Source of the DNA: Lachnospiraceae bacterium UBA7076
GTDB taxonomy: Bacteria; Bacillota; Clostridia; Lachnospirales; Lachnospiraceae
Reading direction: 5' to 3'
Length of the DNA stretch: 64,000 bases
Assembly (NCBI GenBank): GCA_002493625.1
Contig: DKZK01000041.1
Coordinates: forward strand, 1-64,000
Positions within the stretch are counted from its first letter, which is position 1. Every line of letters begins with the position of its first letter. The position numbers and the translations under genes were made by a program. The notes below the pieces were generated by a model. It was not told the origin of the DNA and ran no database searches. It saw only the letters and a program-made list of their open reading frames with translations. This document shows, piece after piece, positions 36,721-46,373 of this stretch.

Positions 36721-36904
36721 AATAAAAAACTCCTATATTTACCATAGTACAAAGAACTGCATGTATAACAAATATACCAACACAAAAGATTAATGTCAAT
36801 TACTTTTATGCAACTTGCACACAATAAAAGCAAAAAATAAAAAAAAATTCTACATTCCAATTATTACATATTGACTAATTAAGGCTTTACGAATATACTA
36901 AAAA

Positions 36905-36919
36905 TAATAATTGTTATTA
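36905..36919 (+). promoter_or_regulatory. Fur/PerR-type box
   Basis: TAATAATTGTTATTA is a 7-1-7 inverted repeat with one mismatch, close to the PerR/Fur box, 20 nt before the fur-like start codon. It could mediate autoregulation and also affect the divergent EAL gene. Confidence 0.6.
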
Positions 36920-36939
36920 GTTTGGAAGGAAAATTATTT

Positions 36940-37326
36940 ATGTCCGTACCTATTAAGTACAGTCACCAGCGTGAGGCAATTTTAAGCAATCTAAAATCAC
37001 GCTATGACCACCCAACGGCAGAGATGGTCTATCAGGATATAAGACAGAAAATACCTAACATAAGCCTTGCCACCGTATATCGAAATCTTAACCAGCTGGC
37101 AGATGCAGGTATTATTGCACGGCTTTACTGTAACGGCAAAACCGACCATTTTGACGCCACAACCACACCTCATTATCACTTTCTCTGCAAATGCTGCGGC
37201 GCTGTAAAGGACATGGAAATGCAGCCATTTCCTGCCCTTATTGAAGCCGCAAAAAAATATTCCGCATTTTCAATTGAAGAAGCGTCTGTGTTGTTTTCCG
37301 GAATTTGTGATGTGTGCAGTCAGTGA
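36940..37326 (+). CDS. perR: Fur-family regulator, probably PerR
   Basis: The 128-residue protein opens with a Fur winged helix (REAILSNLKSRYDHPTAEMV, ISLATVYRNLNQLADAG). The dimerisation domain carries HYHFLCKCCGAVKD and a terminal CDVCSQ, the two CxxC pairs of the structural zinc site, plus FDATTTPHYHF metal ligands. The Asp in HFDAT at the regulatory position favours PerR (peroxide sensing through Mn/Fe) over Fur, but this is not proof. The ATG at 36940 is preceded by GGAAGGA. A matching palindromic box lies just upstream. Confidence 0.82.
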   Translation: MSVPIKYSHQREAILSNLKSRYDHPTAEMVYQDIRQKIPNISLATVYRNLNQLADAGIIARLYCNGKTDHFDATTTPHYHFLCKCCGAVKDMEMQPFPALIEAAKKYSAFSIEEASVLFSGICDVCSQ

Positions 37327-37375
37327 TAAATCAGCATGATAAACAACGAAGAAGCATGCTTCCCCATTAAATAAA

Positions 37376-37434
37376 AAAGGCTTGTGGCAGGTAAGAAATT
37401 TTATCCCTTAAATCCTTACCGTTACAAGCCCTTT
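37376..37434. terminator. Bidirectional terminator between fur-like and spoIIQ-like genes
   Basis: Arms AAAAAGGCTTGTGGCAGGTA and TACCGTTACAAGCCCTTT pair with a few mismatches; the inner part again reads AAATCCTTAC, so it is related to the family 1 palindromes. It lies between convergent genes. Confidence 0.75.
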
Positions 37435-37457
37435 CATTTTTTGTTATTTATTTTCTA

Positions 37458-38261
37458 TTATTTAATGAGTGTAAGCGGATTAACCGGCTGTGTATCCTTT
37501 GTTATCTGGAAGTAAAGATGTGTGCCTTCCTCTGTGTAATAGCTGCTCACTGGTCCAATCTCTGCAATGTTCTGATCGATTGATACCTTATCCCCTACAT
37601 TTACACATACATTCATAAGCTGTCCATAGGTTGCCCTGTAGCCATTTCCTAAGTCTATATCCACTACCGTTCCATGCTCCTTTGTCTCATAAATATCTGC
37701 CACTACTCCCTCGTACACGGACATTACGTTTGCTCCCTCGTCGCCTCTTATTAACATTCCCGGATTACATTTATATGCATTTAAGGTTTGATAATATACC
37801 GTTGTTTCCATGGAGAATGGGAGAATTACATCGCCAACAAGCGGCCAGGCAAGCTCCTGCTCACCATTATAATTAAGCTGTGGCGCTGCCTGTGCGCTGT
37901 TGCTTGATACAGGCGCCGTATCATCCTCATTTTCCACCGCTGCCACATCTTCTGTTACTTCCTCTGTTGTTTCCTCAGCAGTCTTTTCCGTAGATTTTAC
38001 CTCTGTGGTACTTTCATTTGGTTTTCCTATCTGTGTAACAGGCTCCTTGGAATTATGCACCTCATCATTTTGTCCTACTGCCGAATCTAAGTTCAAATTA
38101 TTATCCACAGGCTGATTTAAGTCGATTGCCTGTCCCTGATTAAGTTCTTCCTTTGCATCCTGATAATTATACACTGCCACAAGGCTGGCAAACGCTACAA
38201 GTCCTACAGCAAGTGCAACATAAAATATTTTTGTTCTAAAGAAACTCCATGTTTTTTTCAT
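37458..38261 (-). CDS. spoIIQ: SpoIIQ-like membrane protein with degenerate M23 domain
   Basis: The 267-residue protein has one N-terminal membrane helix (IFYVALAVGLVAFASLVAVY), a long Thr/Glu-rich linker (about 50-125) and a C-terminal LytM/M23 fold. The zinc ligands are lost: the His-x3-Asp position reads NPGMLIRG and the terminal His-x-His reads THLYFQ. That matches the non-enzymatic scaffolding role of SpoIIQ, which pairs across the forespore septum with SpoIIIAH. The SpoIID-like gene just upstream on the same strand supports the call. A different envelope scaffold is possible. AGGAGG precedes the ATG. Confidence 0.72.
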   Translation of the reverse strand: MKKTWSFFRTKIFYVALAVGLVAFASLVAVYNYQDAKEELNQGQAIDLNQPVDNNLNLDSAVGQNDEVHNSKEPVTQIGKPNESTTEVKSTEKTAEETTEEVTEDVAAVENEDDTAPVSSNSAQAAPQLNYNGEQELAWPLVGDVILPFSMETTVYYQTLNAYKCNPGMLIRGDEGANVMSVYEGVVADIYETKEHGTVVDIDLGNGYRATYGQLMNVCVNVGDKVSIDQNIAEIGPVSSYYTEEGTHLYFQITKDTQPVNPLTLIK

Positions 38262-38330
38262 TTACTCTTTGCCTCCTAGTTAAACTATGCTGATATTATT
38301 GGCAAAGGTGGTAAATTTTATTCAAAAAAA

Positions 38331-38765
38331 CTACATTATCTTACCTACCGTATTTTCAACTGCATTTTCATACACTGACATAATCTTGTTATAATTTTTT
38401 TCTCCCAATTTTTCTTTCAATTCTTTTTCACTGAAATATGTAAAGTCAAGCTTGCCCGCATCAATAATTGTATTATTGCCCATGGAGCGATATATTTTTG
38501 TGCGGACTGCAACCGTCTGTGCCTCAATAACTGCCGCGTCTGCGTCTGCCGACACTACCCCCGGCAAAACACCTAATATGTATTGTTCAACGTCAATAAG
38601 CTCATTTTTTCCGTCAATCCGTACTATGACATCCTTTCCCGTACTGATTTTTGTAATTTTGGAGTCATTTCCCCTTGTGCCTCCATTTATTATAACCGTC
38701 ATTAAATATGGAATTATAAAACAAAACAGACCTGCCAGAACCGAGCCAAAAAGCTTATCCTTCAT
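38331..38765 (-). CDS. spoIID: Short SpoIID/LytB-domain protein
   Basis: The 144-residue product has a membrane helix (KLFGSVLAGLFCFIIPYLMT) and the first part of a SpoIID domain (VEQYILGVLPGVVSADADAA then IEAQTVAVRTKIYRS, the VEAQ-A-ARTY signature with the family Glu replaced in part). Full SpoIID is about 300-350 residues and degrades stem-peptide-free glycan during engulfment. Here the frame stops right after NAVENTVGKIM, where the catalytic C-terminal half should begin. It is truncated or a reduced paralogue. The start is ATG at 38765 with GGGGGTG upstream. Confidence 0.65.
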   Translation of the reverse strand: MKDKLFGSVLAGLFCFIIPYLMTVIINGGTRGNDSKITKISTGKDVIVRIDGKNELIDVEQYILGVLPGVVSADADAAVIEAQTVAVRTKIYRSMGNNTIIDAGKLDFTYFSEKELKEKLGEKNYNKIMSVYENAVENTVGKIM

Positions 38766-38929
38766 ATACACCCCCACAAATTATTTACGTTCCCTCCATA
38801 TATTTTATAATTCCCAAATACATAATATGCATGTATTCTGCCGCTTCCGCCTCGTATAGAAATACAACAGGACAACCTACCCCATTAAGGAACAGGCTTT
38901 CCTTGCGGCAGTTGCTACTGTATGCTCTA

Positions 38930-39351
38930 AAACTGTTTGAGGGAATTGGCAGGCGAGCTTGGCACCGGTTATTGGTATATCGCAGACAAAAACTGTCTGA
39001 GGACGTCGGTACTTAAATTGTCCATCGCACAATGGCGTAGTGGTACAAAAAATTGCCCGTCCGACATGGTTGTATCGTAACTGAAAACCGTCTGAGGACG
39101 TCGGTACTTAAATGGGGCTGTCATAATAAGGATTTTAATTCTTTTCTATTATGCATTTTAAGCAAAGAACGCTCCAATGCGTTGCTTAACTTCCGCTTTT
39201 CTTTGCTTAAAATGCATAGTTTTAAAAAAAATCCTTATTATGACAGCCCCATTTTTAGTACCGCTACGTCCGAATCGAGCGAAAGCGTGTTTTCAGTTAC
39301 GATACAAGCCATTGTCAGACGGGCAATTTAAATACCGCACGAAAGCCTGTT
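38930..39351. repeat. Mosaic palindromic element, family 2 (copy ii), with a nested family 1 element
   Basis: M1-like (GTCTGAGGACGTCGGTACTT), degenerate M3, M2 (GTATCGTAACTGAAAAC at 39072-39088) and a second M1 lead to the centre, which is a complete 137-bp family 1 palindrome (39114-39250). Complementary M3', M2' (39289-39305) and a final module run up to the glgP stop codon. The 38766-38930 part of this 586-nt gap holds no frame or signal I can identify. A partial M1 motif lies at its end. Confidence 0.85.
39114..39250. repeat. 137-bp palindromic element, family 1 (copy b)
   Basis: GGGGCTGTCATAATAAGGAT and its exact complement bound the unit. The inner arms begin ATGCATTTTAAGCAAAGAA. The inner segment matches the reverse complement of 11109-11248. 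It occupies the exact centre of the larger family 2 palindrome. Confidence 0.88.
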
Positions 39352-41790
39352 TTACAGCTTAACCGTAACCTTCTCAAGCTTCCATATCTCCTGAGCATAC
39401 TGCTCGATTGTTCTGTCAGAGGTAAATTTACCGGAGCATGCCGTGTTAAGCATAGCCATTTTAGCCCATGCGCTCTTATCCTTATAAGCTGCATTTACCC
39501 TTCTCTGCGCTTCCTTATAGGAATCAAAATCCTTAAGGGTAAAATATACATCCTTCTTTGTAAGTGAATCAAACAGCGGTCTGAACAGCTCCCTGTCAGA
39601 TGAGTAGGTTCCGTCAACAAGCTGGTCAAGCACCCTTCTTAAATCAGAATTTGAGTTATAAACATCCATAGGGTTATATCCGCCCTCACGCTCGTATTTC
39701 ATAACCTCATCAGCCGACATACCAAAAATAAATGCATTTTCTTCGCCAACTTCTTCAACTATCTCAACATTTGCTCCATCCATTGTACCAAGGGTAGGCG
39801 CTCCGTTCAGCATGAACTTCATGTTACCTGTACCGGAAGCCTCTCTTGAAGCCGTTGAAATCTGTTCGCTGACATCTGCTGCCGCAAATATAATTTCTGC
39901 GTTTGAAACCCTGTAGTTTTCAATAAATACAACCTTAATTTTACCCTTGATTGCAGGGTCATTGTTTACCACATTTGCAACTGAATTTATAAGCTTGATT
40001 GTAAGCTTTGCAGTCATGTAGCCTGCAGCTGCCTTTGCGCCGAAAATAAATGTTGTAGGTGTAAAGTCCATCTCAGGATTTGCCTTAAGCTCATTGTAAA
40101 GGTACATTACATGAAGTATATTTAAAAGCTGTCTCTTGTACTCATGCAGTCTCTTAACCTGAACGTCAAATATTGAATCAGGGGAAACCTCTACACCGTT
40201 TTTATTCTTAATGTACTCGGCAAGGCGGACTTTATTCTTGTACTTTATATCCATGAATTCCTGCTGCGCCTTCTTGTCTGTTGCAAGCGGCTTAAGCTTC
40301 TCAATTGCAGGAAGGTTTGTAATCCACTCGTTACCGATTTTCTTTGTAACCCAGTCAGCAAGAAGCGGATTTCCATGAAGAAGGAAACGTCTCTGTGTAA
40401 TACCATTTGTTTTATTGTTAAACTGCTCCGGTCTCATTTCATAGAAATCCTTAAGCTCTCTCTTTTTAAGAATTTCTGTATGAAGCTGGGCAACACCATT
40501 TACGGAATAGCTTCCCGCAATTGCAAGGTGAGCCATCTTAACCTGTCCGTCATAAAGAATTGCCATGCTCTTAACCTTATCCTGATTTCCCGGATACATA
40601 TCCTCAATCTTAGCGACAAATCTTCTGTTTATCTCATCTACTATCTGATAAACTCTCGGAAGAAGTCTCTGGAAAAGGTCTATCGGCCACTTTTCAAGCG
40701 CCTCTGCCATAATTGTATGATTTGTATATGCGCATGTCCTGCAGACAATATCCCACGCATCATCCCACTCAAGGGCTTCCTCATCTATAAGTATTCTCAT
40801 AAGCTCCGCTACCGTTACGGTTGGATGCGTATCGTTAAGCTGGAATGTAACCTTTTCCGGAAGCTTGTGTATATCGTCATTACTTTCCTTAAACTTAAGT
40901 ATTGCTCTTTGTACGGATGCCGACACGAAGAAATACTGCTGCTTCAGTCTTAACTCCTTACCTGAATAATGGTTATCGTTTGGATAAAGTACTTCAACAA
41001 TGTTTCTTGCAAGATTCTGTTCCTCAACAGCTCTCTGGTATTCTCCTTTGTCGAAGCTGTCAAGATTAAATTCCTGCATGGCTTCCGCATCCCAGATTCT
41101 GAGTGTATTAACGATATTATTTCCGTATCCGATAACCGGAAGGTCATATGGTACCGCACGTATTGACTGATATCCGTCATGTATAAATACATTTTTTCCA
41201 TCTCTGTTTTCAACGTGAACATATCCGCCAAATTTAACTTCAACAACATATTCGGAACGTCTTACCTCAAATGGATTTCCATCCTTTAACCAGTTATCAG
41301 GCTTCTCCACCTGGAATCCGTCCTTGATAGCCTGCTTGAACATACCATAACGATATCTTATACCACAGCCATATGCAGGATAACCGAGAGTTGCAAGTGA
41401 ATCAAGGAAGCATGCGGCAAGTCTTCCGAGACCTCCGTTACCAAGCGCTGCATCCGGTTCCTGATCCTCTATATAATTTAAATCAAACCCTAATTCATCA
41501 AGCGCTTCCTTAACCTGGTCATAAAAGGTAAGATTGATAAGGTTATTGCCAAGCGCTCTGCCCATCAGAAATTCCATAGAAAGGTAATAAACTGTTTTGA
41601 CATTCTGCTTTTCATATTCCTTCTGTGTAGCAATCCAGCGGTCAATAATATCGTCCTTGACTGCATATGCCACAGCCTGAAATACCTGCTTTGGGGTCGC
41701 TTCTGCAATTGTTTTTCTAAACAATGTCTTGACATTATTAATGACTTCCTTTTTGAAGCCCTCCTTATCAAAGTTAGTTACTTTTTTCAT
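39352..41790 (-). CDS. glgP: Glycogen/maltodextrin phosphorylase
   Basis: The 812-residue GT35 enzyme has EDQEPDAALGNGGLGRLAAC, the KRLHEYKRQLLNILH phosphate-site region and the PLP-lysine motif EASGTGNMKFMLNGAPTLGT. It releases glucose 1-phosphate from the non-reducing ends of alpha-1,4-glucans. The start is ATG at 41788-41790 with AAGGAGG 8 nt upstream; a longer frame lacks a ribosome binding site. The stop codon is directly followed by the family 2 palindrome. With the cellobiose phosphorylase it indicates energy-saving phosphorolysis. Confidence 0.95.
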   Translation of the reverse strand: MKKVTNFDKEGFKKEVINNVKTLFRKTIAEATPKQVFQAVAYAVKDDIIDRWIATQKEYEKQNVKTVYYLSMEFLMGRALGNNLINLTFYDQVKEALDELGFDLNYIEDQEPDAALGNGGLGRLAACFLDSLATLGYPAYGCGIRYRYGMFKQAIKDGFQVEKPDNWLKDGNPFEVRRSEYVVEVKFGGYVHVENRDGKNVFIHDGYQSIRAVPYDLPVIGYGNNIVNTLRIWDAEAMQEFNLDSFDKGEYQRAVEEQNLARNIVEVLYPNDNHYSGKELRLKQQYFFVSASVQRAILKFKESNDDIHKLPEKVTFQLNDTHPTVTVAELMRILIDEEALEWDDAWDIVCRTCAYTNHTIMAEALEKWPIDLFQRLLPRVYQIVDEINRRFVAKIEDMYPGNQDKVKSMAILYDGQVKMAHLAIAGSYSVNGVAQLHTEILKKRELKDFYEMRPEQFNNKTNGITQRRFLLHGNPLLADWVTKKIGNEWITNLPAIEKLKPLATDKKAQQEFMDIKYKNKVRLAEYIKNKNGVEVSPDSIFDVQVKRLHEYKRQLLNILHVMYLYNELKANPEMDFTPTTFIFGAKAAAGYMTAKLTIKLINSVANVVNNDPAIKGKIKVVFIENYRVSNAEIIFAAADVSEQISTASREASGTGNMKFMLNGAPTLGTMDGANVEIVEEVGEENAFIFGMSADEVMKYEREGGYNPMDVYNSNSDLRRVLDQLVDGTYSSDRELFRPLFDSLTKKDVYFTLKDFDSYKEAQRRVNAAYKDKSAWAKMAMLNTACSGKFTSDRTIEQYAQEIWKLEKVTVKL

Positions 41791-41980
41791 ATTTGTCCTC
41801 CTTAATTTTGACACAACCTATGTTAACCAAACACTGTCTGGTCAAGTACATAATAAACCTTTATAAGTTTAGCAAAAAACGGATTATTATACAACAGCAT
41901 AATTTTTTTTCGTTATATTATCCTATAAATAAATATAATTTGACTATTTTTATGCAAATTGTTAATTAAATCCTGCGTTC

Positions 41981-44900
41981 TTATGCATCAACAGCAACAC
42001 CAAGAATGACCTTTTCACCATTGATATTCCATTCCTTTGAATTTGCTGTTGCTTCACCCATTACAAATTCATTTGCAAGACAAACCGTTTTTATCTCATC
42101 ACTGTTATCTGTGATAATACCGGCTATTCTGTCATTTCCTGATACAAACACCTTAATCTTATCCATAACATTGAAGTCTGCTTCCTTACGCATGGTCTGC
42201 ACCTTGGAAATAATTTCTCTCACAAAGCCTTCCTCAATAAGCTCAGGTGTAAGAGTTGTGTCAATGACGACGGTAACAAAGTTGTCGCCCTCCGACACAA
42301 AGCCTTCCATCTTGGCAACATCTATGAGAAGGTCCTCCTCGGCAAGAGCTACTTCCACATCACCCACAGTAAATTTAAGCGCGCCCTCCGTCTTAAGGGT
42401 ATTCATGGCAGCATTTCCATCCACGGATGAAAGATACTCCCTGATACCGCCAAGCTGCTTGCCGTACTTCGGTCCCACTGTTTTAAGCTGCGGCTTAAAG
42501 CTGTAGGTGGTAAATGCGGAAACGTCCTCCTTAAACTCAACGCTCTTTATGTTAAGCTCATCCTCAATTATCTCCACAAAAAAATCGTCCAGCTTTTTCT
42601 CAGCCTTTATGAACATTTTGGCGATAGGCTGTCTGCTCTTGATGTTTGCGGTATTTCTTGCGGCGCGTCCGAATACAACGCACTTTAATACCTCGTCCAT
42701 GCTCGCCTCAAGCTCCTTGTCGATATATGCCTCATTTGCGGCAGGGAAGTCGCAGAGATGAACGCTTAAAGGCGCCGCCTTATCCACACTTCTCACTAAA
42801 TTCTGGTAAATGTCCTCCGTCATAAACGGTATCATAGGTGCTGCAATTTTACAGAGGGTAACAAGCGCCTCATATAAGGTCATATATGCATTTATCTTGT
42901 CCTGCGGCATATCCTTCGCCCAATAACGCTCACGGCATCTTCTTACATACCAATTGCTGAGGTCGTCCACAAATTCAGACAACGCCCTTGTTGCCTCCGG
43001 TATCTTATAGGAACCAAGATTGTCGTCCACAGCCTTGACAACCGTATTCAGCTTTGACAAAAGCCACTTATCCATAACCGAAAGCTTATCGTACTCCAAT
43101 TTATGCTTCGTCGGGTCAAATTCATCTATATTTGCATACAGCACATAAAATGCATAAGTATTCCATAAGGTTCCCATGAATTTTCTCTGTCCCTCGACAA
43201 CCGCATCCTCATGGAAACGGTTTGGAAGCCACGGTGCCGAATTGCTGTAGAAATACCATCTTATGGCATCTGCACCGTATTTGTTAAGTGCCTCCATAGG
43301 GTCAACTGCATTTCCCTTTGACTTGGACATCTTCTGTCCGTCCTTATCCTGTACGTGTCCCAACACAATAACATTTTTATATGGTGCTTTGTCAAATATA
43401 AGTGTTGATATTGCCATAAGAGAATAGAACCAGCCTCTTGTCTGGTCAACCGCCTCACTTATAAAATCAGCAGGGAAATTGTCATTAAATATATCCTCGT
43501 TTTCAAATGGATAATGCCACTGTGCAAACGGCATTGCTCCTGAGTCAAACCAGCAGTCAATAACCTCAGGCACACGTTTCATTTCCTTACCACACTTCGG
43601 ACATGCAATGGTAACGTCATCAATATACGGACGGTGAAGCTCTATGTCATCCGGACAGTTTTTGCTCATGCTCTTAAGCTCCTCGATAGAGCCTATGGCG
43701 TGCCTCTCACCGCATGAACATTCCCAAATATTGAGCGGTGTTCCCCAGTAACGGTTACGGGAAAGTCCCCAGTCCTGTACATTTTCAAGCCAGTCGCCGA
43801 AACGTCCCTTGCCGATGCTTTCCGGAATCCAGTTTACAGTATTATTATTTTTCACAAGCTTATCACGGACTGCGGTCATCTTGATAAACCATGTATCTCT
43901 TGCATAGTAAATAAGCGGCGTATCACATCTCCAGCAAAACGGATAGTCATGCTCGAACTTCGGTGCATCAAACAAAAGTCCCTTTGCATCCAAATCAACC
44001 AAAATCTTCGGGTCTGCGTCCTTTACAAACATTCCCGCATACGGCGTATCCTCCGTAAGCTCACCCTTGCCGTTTACAAGCTGTACAAACGGAAGGTCGT
44101 AATTTCTTCCCACATTGGCGTCATCCTCACCAAAGGCAGGCGCAATATGAACGATACCTGTACCGTCTGACATGGTTACATACGTGTCGCATGTAACAAA
44201 ATGGCCCTTCTTATTCTGCTTCTTAACCGCCTCACCGGTACACTCAAAAAGCGGTTCATACTCCTTATGCTCAAGGTCAATACCCTTGTAGCTGTCAAGT
44301 ACCTCATAGGCAGCCTTTCCCTCCTCGGCAAGTCCGCCAAGCACCTTGTCAAGAAGCGCCTCTGCCATATAGTATACATTTCCGTCTGCCGCCTTAACCT
44401 TACAGTACGTTTCATCCGGATGTACACAGAGGGCAACATTGCTCGGAAGCGTCCATGGAGTGGTTGTCCATGCGAGGAAATATGCGTCCTCGCCTACACA
44501 CTTAAATCTTACAACCGCAGAACGCTCCTTGACTGCCTTATAGCCCTGCGCAACCTCATGACTGGAAAGCGGTGTTCCGCACCGTGGGCAATATGGCACA
44601 ATTTTAAAGCCTTTATAGAGAAGTCCCTGCTCCCAAATCTTTTTGAGAGCCCACCACTCCGATTCAATAAATGAATTTTCGTAAGTTACATACGGGTCGT
44701 CCATATCAGCCCAAAATCCAACCTTACCTGAAAATTCTTCCCACATTCCCTTATATTTCCACACAGATTCCTTACATTTTGTAATAAAAGGGTCAAGACC
44801 ATATTCCTCTATCTGCTCCTTGCCATCTATTCCAAGGAGCTTTTCAACCTCAAGCTCAACAGGAAGTCCATGTGTGTCCCAGCCTGCTTTTCTTATGATT

Positions 44901-45133
44901 TTATGACCCTTCATAGTCTGGTATCTGGGAATCATATCCTTTATAACACGGGTAAGCACATGACCGATATGCGGCTTTCCGTTTGCGGTTGGAGGTCCAT
45001 CATAAAATGTATATGTCGGCAAATCCTTTTTTTCCTCGATACTTTTTTCAAATACCTTATTTTCCTTCCAAAAGGAAAGCACCTTGTCCTCGTGCTCAAC
45101 AAAATTCAGCTTTGCAGAAACCTTTTCATACAT
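41981..45133 (-). CDS. ileS: Isoleucyl-tRNA synthetase
   Basis: The 1050-residue class I synthetase has the HIGH motif in PPTANGKPHIGHVL, KMSKS in DGQKMSKSKGNAVDP, the editing domain around LAWTTTPWTLPSN and an anticodon-binding domain. The length and the C-terminal half (STYSFKPQLKTVGPKYGKQL-like, without a terminal zinc finger) fit the eukaryote-like type 2 IleRS, a form often insensitive to mupirocin. The promoter TTGACA-18-TATACT lies about 50 nt upstream. The leader is too short for a T-box riboswitch. Confidence 0.95.
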   Translation of the reverse strand: MYEKVSAKLNFVEHEDKVLSFWKENKVFEKSIEEKKDLPTYTFYDGPPTANGKPHIGHVLTRVIKDMIPRYQTMKGHKIIRKAGWDTHGLPVELEVEKLLGIDGKEQIEEYGLDPFITKCKESVWKYKGMWEEFSGKVGFWADMDDPYVTYENSFIESEWWALKKIWEQGLLYKGFKIVPYCPRCGTPLSSHEVAQGYKAVKERSAVVRFKCVGEDAYFLAWTTTPWTLPSNVALCVHPDETYCKVKAADGNVYYMAEALLDKVLGGLAEEGKAAYEVLDSYKGIDLEHKEYEPLFECTGEAVKKQNKKGHFVTCDTYVTMSDGTGIVHIAPAFGEDDANVGRNYDLPFVQLVNGKGELTEDTPYAGMFVKDADPKILVDLDAKGLLFDAPKFEHDYPFCWRCDTPLIYYARDTWFIKMTAVRDKLVKNNNTVNWIPESIGKGRFGDWLENVQDWGLSRNRYWGTPLNIWECSCGERHAIGSIEELKSMSKNCPDDIELHRPYIDDVTIACPKCGKEMKRVPEVIDCWFDSGAMPFAQWHYPFENEDIFNDNFPADFISEAVDQTRGWFYSLMAISTLIFDKAPYKNVIVLGHVQDKDGQKMSKSKGNAVDPMEALNKYGADAIRWYFYSNSAPWLPNRFHEDAVVEGQRKFMGTLWNTYAFYVLYANIDEFDPTKHKLEYDKLSVMDKWLLSKLNTVVKAVDDNLGSYKIPEATRALSEFVDDLSNWYVRRCRERYWAKDMPQDKINAYMTLYEALVTLCKIAAPMIPFMTEDIYQNLVRSVDKAAPLSVHLCDFPAANEAYIDKELEASMDEVLKCVVFGRAARNTANIKSRQPIAKMFIKAEKKLDDFFVEIIEDELNIKSVEFKEDVSAFTTYSFKPQLKTVGPKYGKQLGGIREYLSSVDGNAAMNTLKTEGALKFTVGDVEVALAEEDLLIDVAKMEGFVSEGDNFVTVVIDTTLTPELIEEGFVREIISKVQTMRKEADFNVMDKIKVFVSGNDRIAGIITDNSDEIKTVCLANEFVMGEATANSKEWNINGEKVILGVAVDA

Positions 45134-45179
45134 ATTTGTATTTCCTTTCTTGTTAAAACCTAGTATCCACCAAGTTTTA

Positions 45180-45209
45180 AGTATAAACCAATTTACCTTT
45201 ATATGTCAA
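45180..45209 (-). promoter_or_regulatory. Sigma-70 promoter of ileS
   Basis: The minus strand reads TTGACA, 18 nt, TATACT, about 50 nt before the ileS ATG. It is a near-consensus housekeeping promoter. Confidence 0.8.
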
Positions 45210-45249
45210 TGGAAAGCTGTCATCAGCTTATTTTTCCGCTGTCATCGTC

Positions 45250-45747
45250 TTATTTTTCTTTCAGGTTATTGAGCTCCTGTCTTTTTATTTCCAGTTCCTT
45301 CCTATATTCCGCTTTCTTATGCTCATGCTTTTTCAGCTGATACACATAATTTGTCAAATCGTCCGAAACCCCCTTTTCCTCCTGCCTGCAATGTATGTAC
45401 ATGGGAAAATATTTTTTGACACGTTTTACAGTATATACAATAAATACAATCGACACGCCAAATACAAGAATATCGGGGCTCAGTGTTAAAACTATATCAA
45501 AAAAAGTTTGATATAAAAACACAAAAATTCTCGCGCAAATTCTCACAAACAATATCAGGGAAACCACAACAAAAAAACATGTCACCTTGATTTCATCGTT
45601 TAAATTTTCTCTGGCTTGTTTTAAGTTATTTATTTCTTTTTCCTCAGCCGCAAGACTTGCCTCAAGACTTCGTATCTCAGCTTGAAGCTCTTTCATTTGT
45701 TTAAACTGTTCAATGGGAATACCGCTTTCCCTGTGCGCGAGCTGCAT
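45250..45747 (-). CDS. Hypothetical membrane coiled-coil protein
   Basis: I do not recognise a family. The 165 residues comprise an N-terminal coiled coil (about 15-52, LQAEIRSLEASLAAEEKEIN), two hydrophobic segments (about 55-80 VTCFFVVVSLILFV and 90-107 ILVFGVSIVFIVYTV), then a second charged coiled coil to the end (KHEHKKAEYRKELEIKRQEL). GGGGAGG precedes the ATG. It lies 38 nt downstream of another membrane protein gene, so the two may form a two-gene unit. Confidence 0.7.
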   Translation of the reverse strand: MQLAHRESGIPIEQFKQMKELQAEIRSLEASLAAEEKEINNLKQARENLNDEIKVTCFFVVVSLILFVRICARIFVFLYQTFFDIVLTLSPDILVFGVSIVFIVYTVKRVKKYFPMYIHCRQEEKGVSDDLTNYVYQLKKHEHKKAEYRKELEIKRQELNNLKEK

Positions 45748-45785
45748 ATCTGTTCCTCCCCTGCCATTTCCAGTATGACTATCTC

Positions 45786-46373
45786 CTACCGATTGTTTTC
45801 TTCTGCGGATTTTTTTGCCGATAGCAAATAATTCGCAAAGGTTTCTGCTTTGGATATAGCTGTTATGCCCATTTTGGATTTCAAATTAACCGCCCTGTTA
45901 CTTATGATTGTGTGCATGGTAATTTTCTTTTCATCTAAATAAAAAACAAAGCCCACCCCTTTCATTGTTGACGCAATAGTCTTTACATTGCTTATACGGG
46001 AAGCGCTGAAAATCTGAAATTCAAAAGGATTATATGCGGAAATAAAGCCAATCACACCACGTTCCACATCAATGAGCAATGTTCCATTATTTCCGGAAAA
46101 GGAGCTGTTAAAATGATATGGCAATGAATCTGCCTGTTTGCGTGTATGCTTTACAAAAGGCGCTGTGAAAAAACCATATCCAACCATAACGCCAATTGCC
46201 ATCCACGCTATAATAGATAAAACTATCGCGGTCGGCAGAAAATAATCCAATCGCAAATCATTTTCGACAATCCCGACAATCAGCGAAAGTAAAAAGGGCA
46301 GTCCAAAGCCTGTGCCGAACAATAATAAATAAAAAGATTTTCCGTATTTTTTAAATTTCTGTGTTTCATTCAT
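45786..46373 (-). CDS. Hypothetical two-span membrane protein
   Basis: The 195-residue protein has two N-terminal membrane helices (about 13-32 FYLLLFGTGFGLPFLLSLIV; 45-68 AIVLSIIAWMAIGVMVGYGF). A soluble domain of about 125 residues follows, with strands GNNGTLLIDVERGVIGFIS and VKTIASTMKGVGFVFYLDEK, reminiscent of small PH-like membrane-anchored domains, though I cannot name one. I chose ATG 46373, preceded by AGAGGG; a start 11 codons upstream would begin inside the recurrent ATGGCTGAT leader motif. Confidence 0.65.
   Translation of the reverse strand: MNETQKFKKYGKSFYLLLFGTGFGLPFLLSLIVGIVENDLRLDYFLPTAIVLSIIAWMAIGVMVGYGFFTAPFVKHTRKQADSLPYHFNSSFSGNNGTLLIDVERGVIGFISAYNPFEFQIFSASRISNVKTIASTMKGVGFVFYLDEKKITMHTIISNRAVNLKSKMGITAISKAETFANYLLSAKKSAEENNR

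Noticed and set aside
38766..39351. Remnant insertion sequence with transposase
   Set aside because: No transposase-like frame on either strand; the structure is explained by nested palindromic repeats.
45134..45249. T-box riboswitch before ileS
   Set aside because: The gap is only about 115 nt, has an ordinary promoter and lacks a T-box TGGNACCGCG-like sequence and anti-terminator.
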